Shown here one piece after another: positions 1-6,865 of a stretch of DNA of 9,587 bases. Within the stretch, counting starts at the first letter, position 1, and every line of letters begins with the position of its first letter. This DNA is from Candidatus Solibacter sp. (GTDB lineage Bacteria > Acidobacteriota > Terriglobia > Bryobacterales > Bryobacteraceae). The notes beneath the pieces are model-generated. The model was not told the origin of the DNA and made no database searches. It saw only the letters and a list, made by a program, of their open reading frames with translations. The position numbers and the translations under genes were made by a program. The DNA is taken from positions 1-9,587 of the forward strand of contig JADGNT010000132.1 of assembly GCA_017883345.1 (NCBI GenBank), written 5' to 3'.

Positions 1-370
<370 letters not shown>

Positions 371-476
371 TAAAATACTACTGTTCACACCAACGCGGTG
401 TGGACGTTACTTTCCAACGTTTAGCCCGTCAATATTCAGTCCAAAGGGCCACTTCAGCCCTTGGATGTCGCCAGTT
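371..476 (+). other. 23S-5S internal transcribed spacer
   Basis: A spacer of about 106 nt separates the 23S and 5S genes and holds no tRNA. It contains two short hairpins: CACACC at 386-391 pairs with GGTGTG at 397-402 (5-nt loop), and AAGGGC at 444-449 pairs with GCCCTT at 457-462 (7-nt loop). Such stems are usual in rRNA spacers and probably help RNase processing of the precursor; that role is inferred. Confidence 0.7.
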
Positions 477-594
477 TCTGGGTGACCCTAGCGAGGAGGA
501 CCCACCCGTTCCCATCCCGAACACGGCAGTTAAGCTCCTCAGCCCCGATGGTACTGCACGCGCAAGTGTGTGGGAGAGTAGGACGTCGCCCGGT
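477..594 (+). rRNA. rrf: 5S ribosomal RNA
   Basis: About 118 nt, the normal length for bacterial 5S rRNA, a component of the central protuberance of the large subunit. Landmarks are the loop A/helix II block around 496-510 (GAGGACCCACCCGTTCCCAT), CCGAACACGGCAGTTAAG, CCCCGATGGTACTGC and GGGAGAGTAGGACGTCGCC. The 5' end (TCTGGGTGAC) pairs with the 3' end (GTCGCCCGGT) to give helix I with G-U wobbles, which sets the boundaries. It is the last gene of the rRNA operon and is followed at once by a strong terminator. Confidence 0.95.
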
Positions 595-601
595 TTAAAT
601 C

Positions 602-634
602 AAAGGCCTTCGCTTCGGCGAAGGCCTTTTGTCA
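602..634 (+). terminator. Rho-independent terminator of the rRNA operon
   Basis: A perfect 12-bp stem (602-613 with 618-629) is closed by a C(TTCG)G tetraloop, one of the most stable RNA loops known. It ends in TTTT and is followed by another T-rich run (GTCATTTTCC). It starts only 7 nt after 5S, so it ends the rRNA transcript. Confidence 0.95.
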
Positions 635-664
635 TTTTCCTCACGTTTTTTTCGCCGATTTTGT

Positions 665-694
665 TTGCCCAGCCTTTCCGGCCCGTGTTATATT
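665..694 (+). promoter_or_regulatory. Likely promoter of the RRM protein gene
   Basis: An extended -10 element TGT-TATATT lies at 686-694 (hexamer 689-694, 5/6 to TATAAT, with the TG motif). An upstream TTGCCC at 665-670 (4/6 to TTGACA) sits 18 bp away. Transcription would start near 701 and give a 5' leader of about 100 nt. Such a long leader is common in cold-induced RNA-binding genes, but cold control is only a guess here. A perfect TTGACA at 705-710 has no partner -10 box at the right spacing. Confidence 0.5.
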
Positions 695-803
695 CGAAAC
701 GCGTTTGACAAGCTTCCGCGAATCCGGCCGAGTGTAACTGTGAGCTTTCCCGCTTGTGTGACCTCACCGATAAGCCCCGCTTTCAAATTGACAGGAGACT
801 AGA

Positions 804-1196
804 GTGAAGAACATATTCGTAGGCAACCTGGATTTTAACGCCTCCGAAGAGGGCGTCCGCGGCCTCTTCGAACGCTACGGCCAGGTTAACAGTGCCCGAA
901 TCATGACAGATCGTGAGACCGGACGTTCCCGCGGTTTCGCGTTCGTCGAGATGGAAAATGAAGGCGAGGCGGATCAGGCCATTACCGCCCTCAACGGTTA
1001 CACCCTGGACGGACGGGCACTGAATGTGAACGAAGCCCGTCCTAAACCCGATCGCGCCTCTGGCGGCGGTGGCCGAGGCTTCAGTGGCGGCGGAGGCGGT
1101 GGTGGACGTCCCGGTGGCGGCGGCGGTGGCGGTGGCCGGAAACCGGGCGGTGGGGGCGGCGGCGGTGGCGGCAGTCGCCGGGAACCCCGCTGGTAG
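804..1196 (+). CDS. RRM-domain RNA-binding protein with poly-Gly/RG tail
   Basis: This 130-aa protein has one RNA recognition motif followed by a disordered glycine-rich tail. RNP2 is IFVGNL (residues 4-9) and RNP1 is RGFAFVEM (43-50); the aromatic residues of RNP1 stack on RNA bases in this family. From about residue 87 to 123 the chain is almost pure Gly, broken by RG, RPG, RKPG and SRR, resembling the RGG tails of cyanobacterial Rbp and eukaryotic GRP proteins. Those are single-stranded RNA chaperones, often cold-induced. The start is GTG at 804, supported by AGGAG at 793-797 with 6-nt spacing, and RNP2 begins right after it. It stands alone between the rRNA operon and the convergent rpoD, with a hairpin at 1215-1246 behind it. 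The family is clear; the RNA target and regulation are not. Confidence 0.93.
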   Translation: MKNIFVGNLDFNASEEGVRGLFERYGQVNSARIMTDRETGRSRGFAFVEMENEGEADQAITALNGYTLDGRALNVNEARPKPDRASGGGGRGFSGGGGGGGRPGGGGGGGGRKPGGGGGGGGGSRREPRW

Positions 1197-1214
1197 TCTT
1201 CTGAGCGGCATTCC

Positions 1215-1246
1215 CAACGAGGGACGTCCCCCGACGTCCCTCGTTG
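1215..1246 (+). terminator. Hairpin after the RRM gene, probable terminator
   Basis: A perfect 14-bp inverted repeat (1215-1228 with 1233-1246) has a CCCC loop and begins 18 nt after the RRM stop. The downstream tract is only weakly T-rich (TGCGTTTGG), so it may act as a weak terminator or an mRNA-stabilising stem. It also lies downstream of convergent rpoD and could serve both strands. Confidence 0.6.
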
Positions 1247-1284
1247 TGCGTTTGGGGGGCGAACTTTGCTTGGATTGAGCAGCG

Positions 1285-1338
1285 TGCCCCCATGAATGGG
1301 GGCATGGCAGCCTGAAAGGCTACGCTACGGGGGCGCGG
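1285..1338. repeat. Small palindromic intergenic element (REP-like candidate)
   Basis: Two adjacent hairpins fill the gap behind rpoD. TGCCCCCA (1285-1292) pairs with TGGGGGCA (1297-1304) over a TGAA loop, and AGCC/GGCT flanks TGAAA at 1309-1321. A GC-rich run, CTACGCTACGGGGGCGCGG, follows. There is no T-tract for either strand, so it is not a standard terminator. The compact GC-rich double-hairpin form resembles dispersed REP-type elements. Only one copy is visible in this window. Confidence 0.35.
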
Positions 1339-3030
1339 TTACACCCCGCCGCGCGTACCGTTTTCCAGGAAGGCGCGCAGGCGATGGCTGCGGCTCGGAT
1401 GGCGCAGTTTGCGGAGGGCCTTGGCTTCGATCTGGCGGATACGCTCGCGCGTCACCGCGAAATTCTGCCCCACTTCCTCCAGCGTGTGCTCGCTGCCGTC
1501 TTCCAGGCCGAAGCGCATTTTGATGATCTTCTCTTCGCGCGGCGTCAGCGTCTTCAGCACCTGCGCCGTCTGCTCCCGCAAATTCAGATTGATCACCGCA
1601 TCGGAAGGCGAGATTCCGTTCTGGTCGACGATGAAGTCCCCCAGATGCGATTCCTCCTCTTCCCCGATCGGCGTCTCCAGCGAGATGGGCTCCTGCGCCA
1701 CGCGCAGCACTTTGCGCACCTTCGACACGGGCAACTGCAAGCGCTTGGCGAGTTCCTCGTTGGTCGGCTCGCGCCCTAGTTCCTGCACCATCTGCCGCGA
1801 GGTCCGGATCAGCTTATTGATGGTCTCGATCATGTGCACCGGAATGCGGATGGTGCGCGCCTGGTCCGCGATGGCTCGCGTAATCGCCTGGCGCACCCAC
1901 CAGGTGGCGTAGGTCGAGAACTTATAGCCGCGGCGGTACTCGAACTTGTCGACCGCCTTCATCAGGCCGATGTTGCCTTCCTGAATGAGGTCCAGGAATT
2001 GCAGCCCGCGATTGGTGTAGCGCTTGGCGATGCTCACCACCAGGCGCAGGTTGGCCTCGATGAGCTCTTTCTTGGCCGTCTCGGCTTCCTGGTGCGCCCG
2101 GGTGATGATCTCGAGCGTGCGCCGCAGCTCCGCCGCCGAGGCGCCGAACACCTCTTCCATTTGCTGTAACCGCTGGCCGAAGGCGCGCTGTTCCTTGCGC
2201 AGTTCCTTGATGCCCTCGGCGCGGGCGGTCGGCCAAGTCTCCAGTTTGCGCTGTGTCTTGGAGAGGTCGTTCTCCAGCGGCCGGAGTTCTTCCACCGCGG
2301 CCCGCAGGCGGCCGATCAGATGGCGGATCACCGGCGACTGGAATTTGATGGCGCGGCACAAACGCGACGTGCGCACGATCAGCCGCCCCAGTTCCCACAG
2401 TTGCCGGCGGTATTGCTTGGGCTTCATGCCGCGCGGGATGGCCATCAGTTTCTGCCGGCACTGCAGGATTTTCTTGTAGTGCCGCGCCACGTCCTCGGTC
2501 TGGCGGCCGAATTCATGCCGCTTCTCCTCCACCATCTCGTCGGTCAGCATGGGGTCCGCGATCTGGATGACGTCGCGCGCCGAGAGCGTGTCCTGCTGCA
2601 CCTCCTCGCCCATGCCGATGATCTCCTGAATCACCAGCGGCGCGCGGAAAATGGATTTGAGCACCGTGTTCTGGCCGCGCTCGATGCGGCGCGCGATTTC
2701 GACTTCGCCTTCGCGGGTGAGCAGCGGAACCGTGCCCATCTCGCGCAGGTACATGCGGACCGGATCGTTGACTTTCTCGCCGAGTCCCGGGGGAAGGTCG
2801 AGATCGATCAGTTCTTCGCCGGCTTCTTCGATCTTCTTCTCGAAATCCTTGGGCTCTTCCAGGATTTCGATGCCGGCGGTGTCGAGCCCGGCGAGCACGT
2901 CATCGATGTCGGCGCCCCCGGCGAGATCGCCGGGCAGGACTTCGCTGACCTCGTCGTACAAGACGTAGCCTTTTTCCTTGCCCATCTGTACGAGCCTTTG
3001 AAGCCCGTCGTATTTATCGTCTAACGCCAC
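1339..3030 (-). CDS. rpoD: RNA polymerase primary sigma factor (sigma-70, RpoD)
   Basis: This 563-aa housekeeping sigma factor directs RNA polymerase to -35/-10 promoters. All group 1 regions are present. Region 1.1 spans residues ~8-60 ([19 protein letters not shown], like E. coli). Region 1.2 starts at [20 protein letters not shown] (88-107). A non-conserved insert covers ~125-310. Region 2 includes [13 protein letters not shown] and the -10-melting segment [19 protein letters not shown] (369-387). Region 3 follows, then region 4.2 with the -35 helix-turn-helix ([20 protein letters not shown], 515-534). Region 1.1 marks it as primary rather than alternative. The start is GTG at 3028-3030; GGGGA at 3035-3039 lies 4 nt upstream and GGGAG at 3043-3047 lies 12 nt upstream. 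Region 1.1 begins right after this start. It follows dnaG by 78 nt on the same strand, as in the macromolecular synthesis operon. Confidence 0.98.
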   Translation of the reverse strand: MALDDKYDGLQRLVQMGKEKGYVLYDEVSEVLPGDLAGGADIDDVLAGLDTAGIEILEEPKDFEKKIEEAGEELIDLDLPPGLGEKVNDPVRMYLREMGTVPLLTREGEVEIARRIERGQNTVLKSIFRAPLVIQEIIGMGEEVQQDTLSARDVIQIADPMLTDEMVEEKRHEFGRQTEDVARHYKKILQCRQKLMAIPRGMKPKQYRRQLWELGRLIVRTSRLCRAIKFQSPVIRHLIGRLRAAVEELRPLENDLSKTQRKLETWPTARAEGIKELRKEQRAFGQRLQQMEEVFGASAAELRRTLEIITRAHQEAETAKKELIEANLRLVVSIAKRYTNRGLQFLDLIQEGNIGLMKAVDKFEYRRGYKFSTYATWWVRQAITRAIADQARTIRIPVHMIETINKLIRTSRQMVQELGREPTNEELAKRLQLPVSKVRKVLRVAQEPISLETPIGEEEESHLGDFIVDQNGISPSDAVINLNLREQTAQVLKTLTPREEKIIKMRFGLEDGSEHTLEEVGQNFAVTRERIRQIEAKALRKLRHPSRSHRLRAFLENGTRGGV

Positions 3031-3056
3031 TGAATCCCCGTACTCCCAGCGGATGG

Positions 3057-3074
3057 ATAATCCAGATTATTGTA
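3057..3074 (-). promoter_or_regulatory. Candidate internal promoter of rpoD with overlapping palindrome
   Basis: In the dnaG-rpoD gap the minus strand carries TACAAT (3069-3074, 5/6 to TATAAT), about 39 nt before the GTG. No good -35 hexamer is seen at 16-18 bp. A perfect 6-bp inverted repeat ATAATC-CA-GATTAT (3057-3070) overlaps the -10 and the expected start site, so it could be an operator. This would let rpoD be transcribed separately from dnaG. Confidence 0.4.
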
Positions 3075-3109
3075 CACTACTGCGCGCTGCACATTCCGAT
3101 GCCAACCTG

Positions 3110-4864
3110 TCATGCGCGACCGCCTCGGCGCCAGCCCGGCGCGGCGCGTTCGAGGCCCTGTAATTCCAGCGCCAAACGCATGGCTTCGTCGAACTTGCCG
3201 GCGCGATCCAATTCCCTGATGCGCGTCTTCAACTGCGTGCGAAGGTTCTGCTGTTCGCTGCGTTGCATGCTTTCGAGCGCCGCCGCGACCTCCTCGCGCG
3301 ATATCTCGCGTTCCTCGTTCAACACGGTTTCCGCCAGCAGGCTCTGGTCGGCCTCCTCCAGTCTTCCGTTGACTTCATCGAAACCCACACGGCCGCCCGC
3401 ATCCTCCAGGGCGAAGATGGCCTGGAAGATGCGCCGCGAAGGCAGCAGGCCGATAGTCTGTAGTGATCGCAGCGGCCCAATCATTTCAGCGCGCAATTCC
3501 GCGTCCGTCAACAGCGCGATCAGCAGCATCCGTTCATCGTGCCGCAACGGACTCTGCGGCCGCTCGATGGCCTTTTCGCTGCGTTCCGAAACCGCCTTGC
3601 GGAAATGATCGAGCACCATCCCCCGATCCACGCCGATATAGCCCGCGACGTCGCCCGCGATGGTCATGCGCTCCAGTTGGTCGGTAATGCTCTGCACTTT
3701 CGGAAGCAGAAAATTCAGCACGGCGACCTTGCCTTCGGAAGTGCGCATATCGTGCTGCGCCCTAGCCCGGTCGGCCAACCAATAGAAGTAGCCCTTGGCG
3801 CCGTCGACGCGCTCCTGGTACGCCGCGGCGCCGCGCTCCTTACAGTACTCGTCCGGATCGAGACCGCCATCGAGTTCCACGATCCGCACCTGCATGCCTT
3901 CGGCCAGCAGCAGGTCGATGGAGCGCTCGGACGCGTTCGCCCCGGGCGCGTCGGGGTCGAAATTCACCGCGATGCGGTGCGAGTGCCGTTTCACCGCCTG
4001 CACCTGATCCGTCGTCAGCGCCGTCCCGCAACTGGCTACTACGTTGCGAAAACCCGCCGCCGTCACCCCGATCGCGTCCATGTACCCTTCCACCAGGATC
4101 ACGCGATCTTCCTTGCGCACCGTTTCCTTGGCGCGGTGCAGGTTGTAGAGCACCTTTGTCTTGACGTAAAGCGGCGTCTTTGGCGAATTCAGATACTTGG
4201 GCTCATCCTCCGCCGAGAGCGCCCGCCCGCCGAATGCAATGATCTTGCCCGATTCATTGTGAATCGGAAACATCAGCCGGTTGCGAAAGCGGTCGTAGAG
4301 GCTGCCATCCTCCCGTTTGCCCACCAGGCCCGACTCTTCCATCTGCGTCACGGGGAATCCGCGTTGTTCGAAGAGGCGCACCAGCGCGCGTCCCGAGTAG
4401 AGCGAGTAGCCGAGGCCGAATTGTTCCACCGTCTCCGGAGCGAGGCCGCGTTTGGCGATGTAGCCGCGCGCCGCTTCGCCGGCCTGGGATTGCAGATTGG
4501 CGCGGAAATTCTCCTCCGCCAGGTCGTGCATGGCCAGCAGCGCCCCGCGTAGCTTGGAATCTTCATCGGCGTACTGCGAACGCTTCGGCATCGGAACGCC
4601 GTAACGCTCCGACATCGATTTCAGGGCCTCGTAGAAGCTCAGCCCCTCCTTCTCCATCACGAACTTCACCACGTCGCCGCCGGCCCCGCACGAAAAACAC
4701 TTGTAGAACTGGTGGACCACGTGGACGGTGAAGGACGGAGTCTTCTCGCTGTGGAAGGGGCACAGCCCCATGTAGCGGTTGGCGCCGGAGCGCCGGAGCT
4801 TCACATACTCCCCGATCACATTGACGATATCGACCGAGGATTTGAGTTGCTCGACGAAATCCAT
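3110..4864 (-). CDS. dnaG: DNA primase
   Basis: This 584-aa bacterial DnaG primase makes the RNA primers for lagging-strand synthesis and works with the replicative helicase at the fork. The N-terminal CHC2 zinc ribbon has C35-P-F-H38 and C56-F-S-C59. The catalytic core includes FGGRAL (211-216) and LYNLHRAKE (239-247). The TOPRIM metal-binding acidic residues are in VEGYMDAI (E259, D263) and NFDPDAPGANA (D303, D305); the usual FDGD motif reads FDPD, but both aspartates remain. The C-terminal ~150 residues form the helicase-interacting region, which is variable in this family, and are rich in predicted helix. The start is ATG at 4862-4864 because the zinc domain begins directly after it; AAGGGG just upstream may be the ribosome site. 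It is the first gene of the dnaG-rpoD pair; no rpsU precedes it here. Confidence 0.98.
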   Translation of the reverse strand: MDFVEQLKSSVDIVNVIGEYVKLRRSGANRYMGLCPFHSEKTPSFTVHVVHQFYKCFSCGAGGDVVKFVMEKEGLSFYEALKSMSERYGVPMPKRSQYADEDSKLRGALLAMHDLAEENFRANLQSQAGEAARGYIAKRGLAPETVEQFGLGYSLYSGRALVRLFEQRGFPVTQMEESGLVGKREDGSLYDRFRNRLMFPIHNESGKIIAFGGRALSAEDEPKYLNSPKTPLYVKTKVLYNLHRAKETVRKEDRVILVEGYMDAIGVTAAGFRNVVASCGTALTTDQVQAVKRHSHRIAVNFDPDAPGANASERSIDLLLAEGMQVRIVELDGGLDPDEYCKERGAAAYQERVDGAKGYFYWLADRARAQHDMRTSEGKVAVLNFLLPKVQSITDQLERMTIAGDVAGYIGVDRGMVLDHFRKAVSERSEKAIERPQSPLRHDERMLLIALLTDAELRAEMIGPLRSLQTIGLLPSRRIFQAIFALEDAGGRVGFDEVNGRLEEADQSLLAETVLNEEREISREEVAAALESMQRSEQQNLRTQLKTRIRELDRAGKFDEAMRLALELQGLERAAPGWRRGGRA

Positions 4865-4881
4865 GGGCGCCCCTTGCCGCT

Positions 4882-4910
4882 ATTATCCCGCACCGGAGCC
4901 ATCTTGACAC
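4882..4910 (-). promoter_or_regulatory. Candidate promoter of dnaG-rpoD
   Basis: On the minus strand, GTGTCA (4905-4910, 4/6 to TTGACA) is followed after 17 bp by GATAAT (4882-4887, 5/6 to TATAAT). Transcription would start near 4875, leaving an 11-nt leader that just holds AAGGGG before the dnaG ATG. Confidence 0.45.
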
Positions 4911-4949
4911 CGCCGTCCGGTAGCAGGCCGACCCCTAACCGACGATGTA

Positions 4950-4980
4950 TTGACCCCGGTGGCGCGCCCGGCGCTAGACT
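4950..4980 (+). promoter_or_regulatory. Candidate promoter of the small membrane protein gene
   Basis: TTGACC (4950-4955, 5/6 to consensus) is followed by TAGACT (4975-4980, 4/6), with a rather long 19-bp spacer. A start about 7 nt after the -10 would fall on the GTG start codon at 4987, suggesting a leaderless transcript. The match is modest. Confidence 0.35.
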
Positions 4981-4986
4981 CCTGTA

Positions 4987-5214
4987 GTGTTCCCGGGGAA
5001 TATCTTCAACGACCTGAGCCCTCACGCGCGCGTGGTCACCGCCGTACTGCCCTTCGCGGCAGCCATTTTCATGCGGTTGGTTCTGGGCAACAATCAGCTC
5101 ACGCGCTGGCTGATTTCGCTCGGCGTGATGTGGTTTGCCGCCAACATTCTGATGGCTCCGTACTCCGCCGGAATGCGCCAGGACATTCGCAACCTGCGCA
5201 CTCTGCTACCATAG
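4987..5214 (+). CDS. Small two-helix membrane protein, function unknown
   Basis: I do not recognise this 75-aa protein. It shows two hydrophobic stretches, about residues 16-34 (VVTAVLPFAAAIFMRLVLG) and 39-58 (LTRWLISLGVMWFAANILM region). They are joined by a short polar GNNQ loop, so a helical hairpin in the inner membrane is likely. The C-terminal tail (SAGMRQDIRNLRTLLP) is basic and probably cytoplasmic. The start is GTG at 4987; an in-frame stop lies just upstream (4975-4977), so the frame cannot extend far. No Shine-Dalgarno motif precedes the start, whereas tatA downstream has a perfect one. The gene ends 66 nt before tatA on the same strand, but tatA has its own promoter, so a link to Tat export is only suggestive. 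Coding status rests on the clean membrane pattern and the fit in the gap. Confidence 0.65.
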   Translation: MFPGNIFNDLSPHARVVTAVLPFAAAIFMRLVLGNNQLTRWLISLGVMWFAANILMAPYSAGMRQDIRNLRTLLP

Positions 5215-5230
5215 ATGCTGGAGACGCCGG

Positions 5231-5260
5231 TTGACGGCGACCTGACGGAGTCCATACAAT
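5231..5260 (+). promoter_or_regulatory. Promoter of tatA
   Basis: TTGACG (5231-5236, 5/6) and TACAAT (5255-5260, 5/6) lie 18 bp apart, the best sigma-70-type promoter in the window. The predicted start near 5267 leaves a short leader carrying AAGGAGG at 5270-5276, 4 nt before the tatA ATG. Confidence 0.65.
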
Positions 5261-5280
5261 GGCTGATAGAAGGAGGCCGC

Positions 5281-5451
5281 ATGAGATCACTTGGCTTTCC
5301 TGAGCTTCTCGTAATCCTCGGTGTTGCCGTACTGTTGTTCGGCGGCAAGAAAATTCCCGAAGTCGCGAAAGGTTTGGGCGAAGGGATCCGCAACTTCAAG
5401 CATGCCTTGAAGGGTGACGAAGAGAAGGTCGAAGAAAAGAAGCAGGCGTAG
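5281..5451 (+). CDS. tatA: Sec-independent protein translocase subunit TatA (TatA/E family)
   Basis: This 56-aa protein is the pore-forming subunit of the twin-arginine translocase, which exports folded proteins across the inner membrane. It has the full TatA plan. A short N-terminal segment with F6-P-E8 is followed by one transmembrane helix (residues ~7-20, [13 protein letters not shown]). The hinge FGGKKIP (20-26) comes next, then an amphipathic helix ([17 protein letters not shown], 27-43) and a charged Lys/Glu tail. The start is ATG at 5281, preceded by AAGGAGG; an in-frame ATG at 5215 would add 22 residues that do not fit the family and would overlap the promoter. The small size is within the TatA/TatE range. 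No tatB or tatC is present in the window, so those subunits must be elsewhere. Assignment as TatA rather than TatB rests on the short length. Confidence 0.94.
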   Translation: MRSLGFPELLVILGVAVLLFGGKKIPEVAKGLGEGIRNFKHALKGDEEKVEEKKQA

Positions 5452-5512
5452 GCTTCGAGGATCGGCCCGCACGTTGGGCTGAGTTCGTCTCGGCTTCAAA
5501 AGATCCGCAAAC

Positions 5513-5578
5513 AAAAAGAGAACCGCAAAACAAAACAACCCCGCGAGGCTCGTTTGGGCATCGCGGGGTTCTCTTTTT
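5513..5578. terminator. Bidirectional terminator between tatA and the HU-like gene
   Basis: The core stem is a perfect 10 bp, AACCCCGCGA (5537-5546) with TCGCGGGGTT (5561-5570), followed on the plus strand by CTCTTTTT. An outer perfect 12-nt repeat, AAAAAGAGAACC (5513-5524) and GGTTCTCTTTTT (5567-5578), supplies an A-tract upstream and a T-tract downstream. Each strand therefore reads hairpin then U-run. It lies between two convergent genes and should stop transcription from both. Confidence 0.85.
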
Positions 5579-5602
5579 ACAGCCACAGCGTTGTAGAGTC
5601 GA

Positions 5603-5911
5603 CTACTTCGCCTTCTTCGGCGGAACAATCGCGTCTTTCGCGCTCTTGGCTAGGCGGAACTTCACGACCTTCTTGGCCGCGATCTTGATGGCCTCGCCAG
5701 TCGCCGGGTTGCGCCCCATGCGAGCTTTGCGGTCCACGCGCACCATCCGGCCGATGCCGGGCAGCACGAACACGCCGTTCTTCTTCGTTTCCGCGATCGC
5801 GATCTTGGACAATTCATCCAGGAATGTGCGTGCGATTTTGTTGTTGATTCCTTCGACCTTCTCCGCCAGCGACCGTACCAGTTGCGTCTGGGTCATTCTC
5901 TGATTCGCCAT
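5603..5911 (-). CDS. HU/IHF-family DNA-binding protein
   Basis: This 102-aa histone-like protein dimerises and bends or wraps DNA non-specifically, helping nucleoid folding, replication and recombination. The N-terminal helices (residues ~7-45) contain TQTQLVRSLAEKV, typical of HU. The β-arm carries the family signature GRNPATGEAIKIAAKKVVKF (67-86); the proline that intercalates into DNA is P69. It differs from standard HU in that the usual GFGTF turn reads LPGIGRM, there is a six-residue N-terminal extension, and the tail is lysine-rich (PPKKAK). The start is ATG at 5909-5911, with AGGAG (5916-5920) 4 nt away; M6 is possible but has no better ribosome site. It converges with tatA across a shared terminator. 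Family certain; whether it is the main HU or a paralogue cannot be judged from one window. Confidence 0.93.
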   Translation of the reverse strand: MANQRMTQTQLVRSLAEKVEGINNKIARTFLDELSKIAIAETKKNGVFVLPGIGRMVRVDRKARMGRNPATGEAIKIAAKKVVKFRLAKSAKDAIVPPKKAK

Positions 5912-6054
5912 ATTTCTCCTTATAATTCTCCCGTAGCGCTGCGCGCCACAGTTGCCATCGAACGAATTTCAGCCTCGGCGCTCCAACGAGCCTAAGCCTT
6001 GAACGTAATCAATGATAAGGGAAGGGCATGGGGATGTAAAGGGCAAAACAACCC

Positions 6055-6082
6055 AAAACCCCTGATTTTCCGCAGGTTTTTT
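6055..6082. terminator. Weak hairpin downstream of the RecA paralogue
   Basis: CCTG (6061-6064) pairs with CAGG (6073-6076), and AAAA (6055-6058) with TTTT (6077-6080) if CC at 6059-6060 is bulged. On the minus strand the stem is followed by GGGGTTTTGGGTTGTTTTG, a broken T-rich run that could end the paralogue transcript. The plus strand also has TTTTTT after the stem. The stem is short, so this is tentative. The rest of the gap between the HU start and the paralogue stop shows nothing clear. Confidence 0.35.
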
Positions 6083-6109
6083 GTGCCACGTACACTGGAA
6101 CCCCCAATT

Positions 6110-6865
6110 TTACGGGCTTTCCACGAATCCGACACCCCGCCGGCGCTCCAACGCGCATTCCGCCATACTCTCCGCGACCTTGTTCTTCCGCACTCGCAAC
6201 ACCATGCGGGCTCCCGCGGACGGGATCATCGCGATGCGCACGGCGGCGAAAAGTTTGAGCGGTGCGCCGCCGGCAGTGGTCTCGCCCTCTCCCGCCGAGG
6301 CCTCCGGCCGGTTGCGCATCTGGTTCAGAAACACGACACAGGCGCCAGATTTCACCAAGGTGCGACGCAATTTTCGCAGACCCGACGCCAGCACGCGGCT
6401 GTGCAAGCCGGGAGCGTCGTTTCCGATGCCGGCCTCCAGTTCCAGGCGGGGGACCAGCGCCGCCGCCGAGTCCACCACTACCAGGTCGACCGCACCCGAG
6501 CCGGCCAACTGACGCGCGATTTCCATGCCCTGCTCCGCCGATGCCGGCTGAGCGAAGGGCACACGCTCCATGTCCACGCCCAGGCGCGCGGCGTAGGCCG
6601 GGTCGAAGGTATGGTCGGCATCGATCCACGCGGCCGTGAGAGCGTTCTGCTGGGCACGCGCCACGCACTGGATCGCGAGCGTGGTCTTCCCGCAGCCCGA
6701 AGGTCCGAAGATTTCCACCATGTGGCCGCGCGGAAATCCGCCGCCCAGCACCTCGTCGAGCGCGCGGAAGCCCGAGGGGAAGAAGCACCCCAGCGCGCCC
6801 GAGGGCGTCCGCATGCGCGCCAGCCGCAACCAGATGGCTCGCTGCCGCTCCTCTTCCTTCTTCAT
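6110..6865 (-). CDS. Short RecA-like ATPase (RecA paralogue, possibly ImuA-type)
   Basis: This 251-aa protein has a RecA ATPase core without the flanking domains. Walker A is GPSGCGKT (residues 54-61), Walker B is DLVVVDSAAALVP (127-139), and the NQ sensor is in FLNQMRN (179-185). It aligns with the neighbouring 356-aa RecA along the core, but differs at key sites. The catalytic Glu of the IDxEH motif is Asp (IDADH, D84). Loop L1 reads GNDAPGL instead of GDSHMGL. Loop L2 reads RPEASAGEGETTAGG instead of [16 protein letters not shown]. The N-terminal filament-forming helix is largely absent and the RecA C-terminal domain is missing. Such short RecA-like proteins include ImuA, which helps ImuB and DnaE2 in mutagenic repair, and the PxGFxALD-x-GGGFPRG opening resembles ImuA. 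No imuB or dnaE2 lies in the window. The start ATG at 6863-6865 has no clear Shine-Dalgarno site. recA lies upstream on the same strand, 258 bp away. Confidence 0.85.
   Translation of the reverse strand: MKKEEERQRAIWLRLARMRTPSGALGCFFPSGFRALDEVLGGGFPRGHMVEIFGPSGCGKTTLAIQCVARAQQNALTAAWIDADHTFDPAYAARLGVDMERVPFAQPASAEQGMEIARQLAGSGAVDLVVVDSAAALVPRLELEAGIGNDAPGLHSRVLASGLRKLRRTLVKSGACVVFLNQMRNRPEASAGEGETTAGGAPLKLFAAVRIAMIPSAGARMVLRVRKNKVAESMAECALERRRGVGFVESP

Noticed and set aside
705..710. Perfect TTGACA upstream of the RRM gene
   Set aside because: No -10-like hexamer at 15-19 bp; the nearest, TGTAAC at 733-738, is 22 bp away.
1060..1180. GGCGGT-type repeat tract considered as a CRISPR or satellite
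   Set aside because: It is codon-level repetition for glycine inside the RRM gene, with no spacers or fixed repeat unit.
783..1305. Open frames on both strands within and beside the RRM gene (Ala- or Arg-rich)
   Set aside because: They are shadows of the GGC/GGT repeat coding for poly-Gly; the RRM frame has RNP1, RNP2 and a ribosome site.
1384..4552. Many plus-strand open frames over rpoD and dnaG, some over 200 codons
   Set aside because: High GC leaves few stops on the antisense strand; the sequences are His/Arg/Ala-rich with no motifs, while the minus strand encodes full-length RpoD and DnaG.
4904..4909. Perfect TTGACA on the plus strand between dnaG and the small membrane gene
   Set aside because: No -10 element at proper spacing, and the same bases fit the dnaG promoter on the other strand.
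5215..5280. N-terminal extension of tatA starting at ATG 5215
   Set aside because: The added 22 residues do not resemble TatA, overlap a good promoter, and a perfect AAGGAGG precedes the ATG at 5281.
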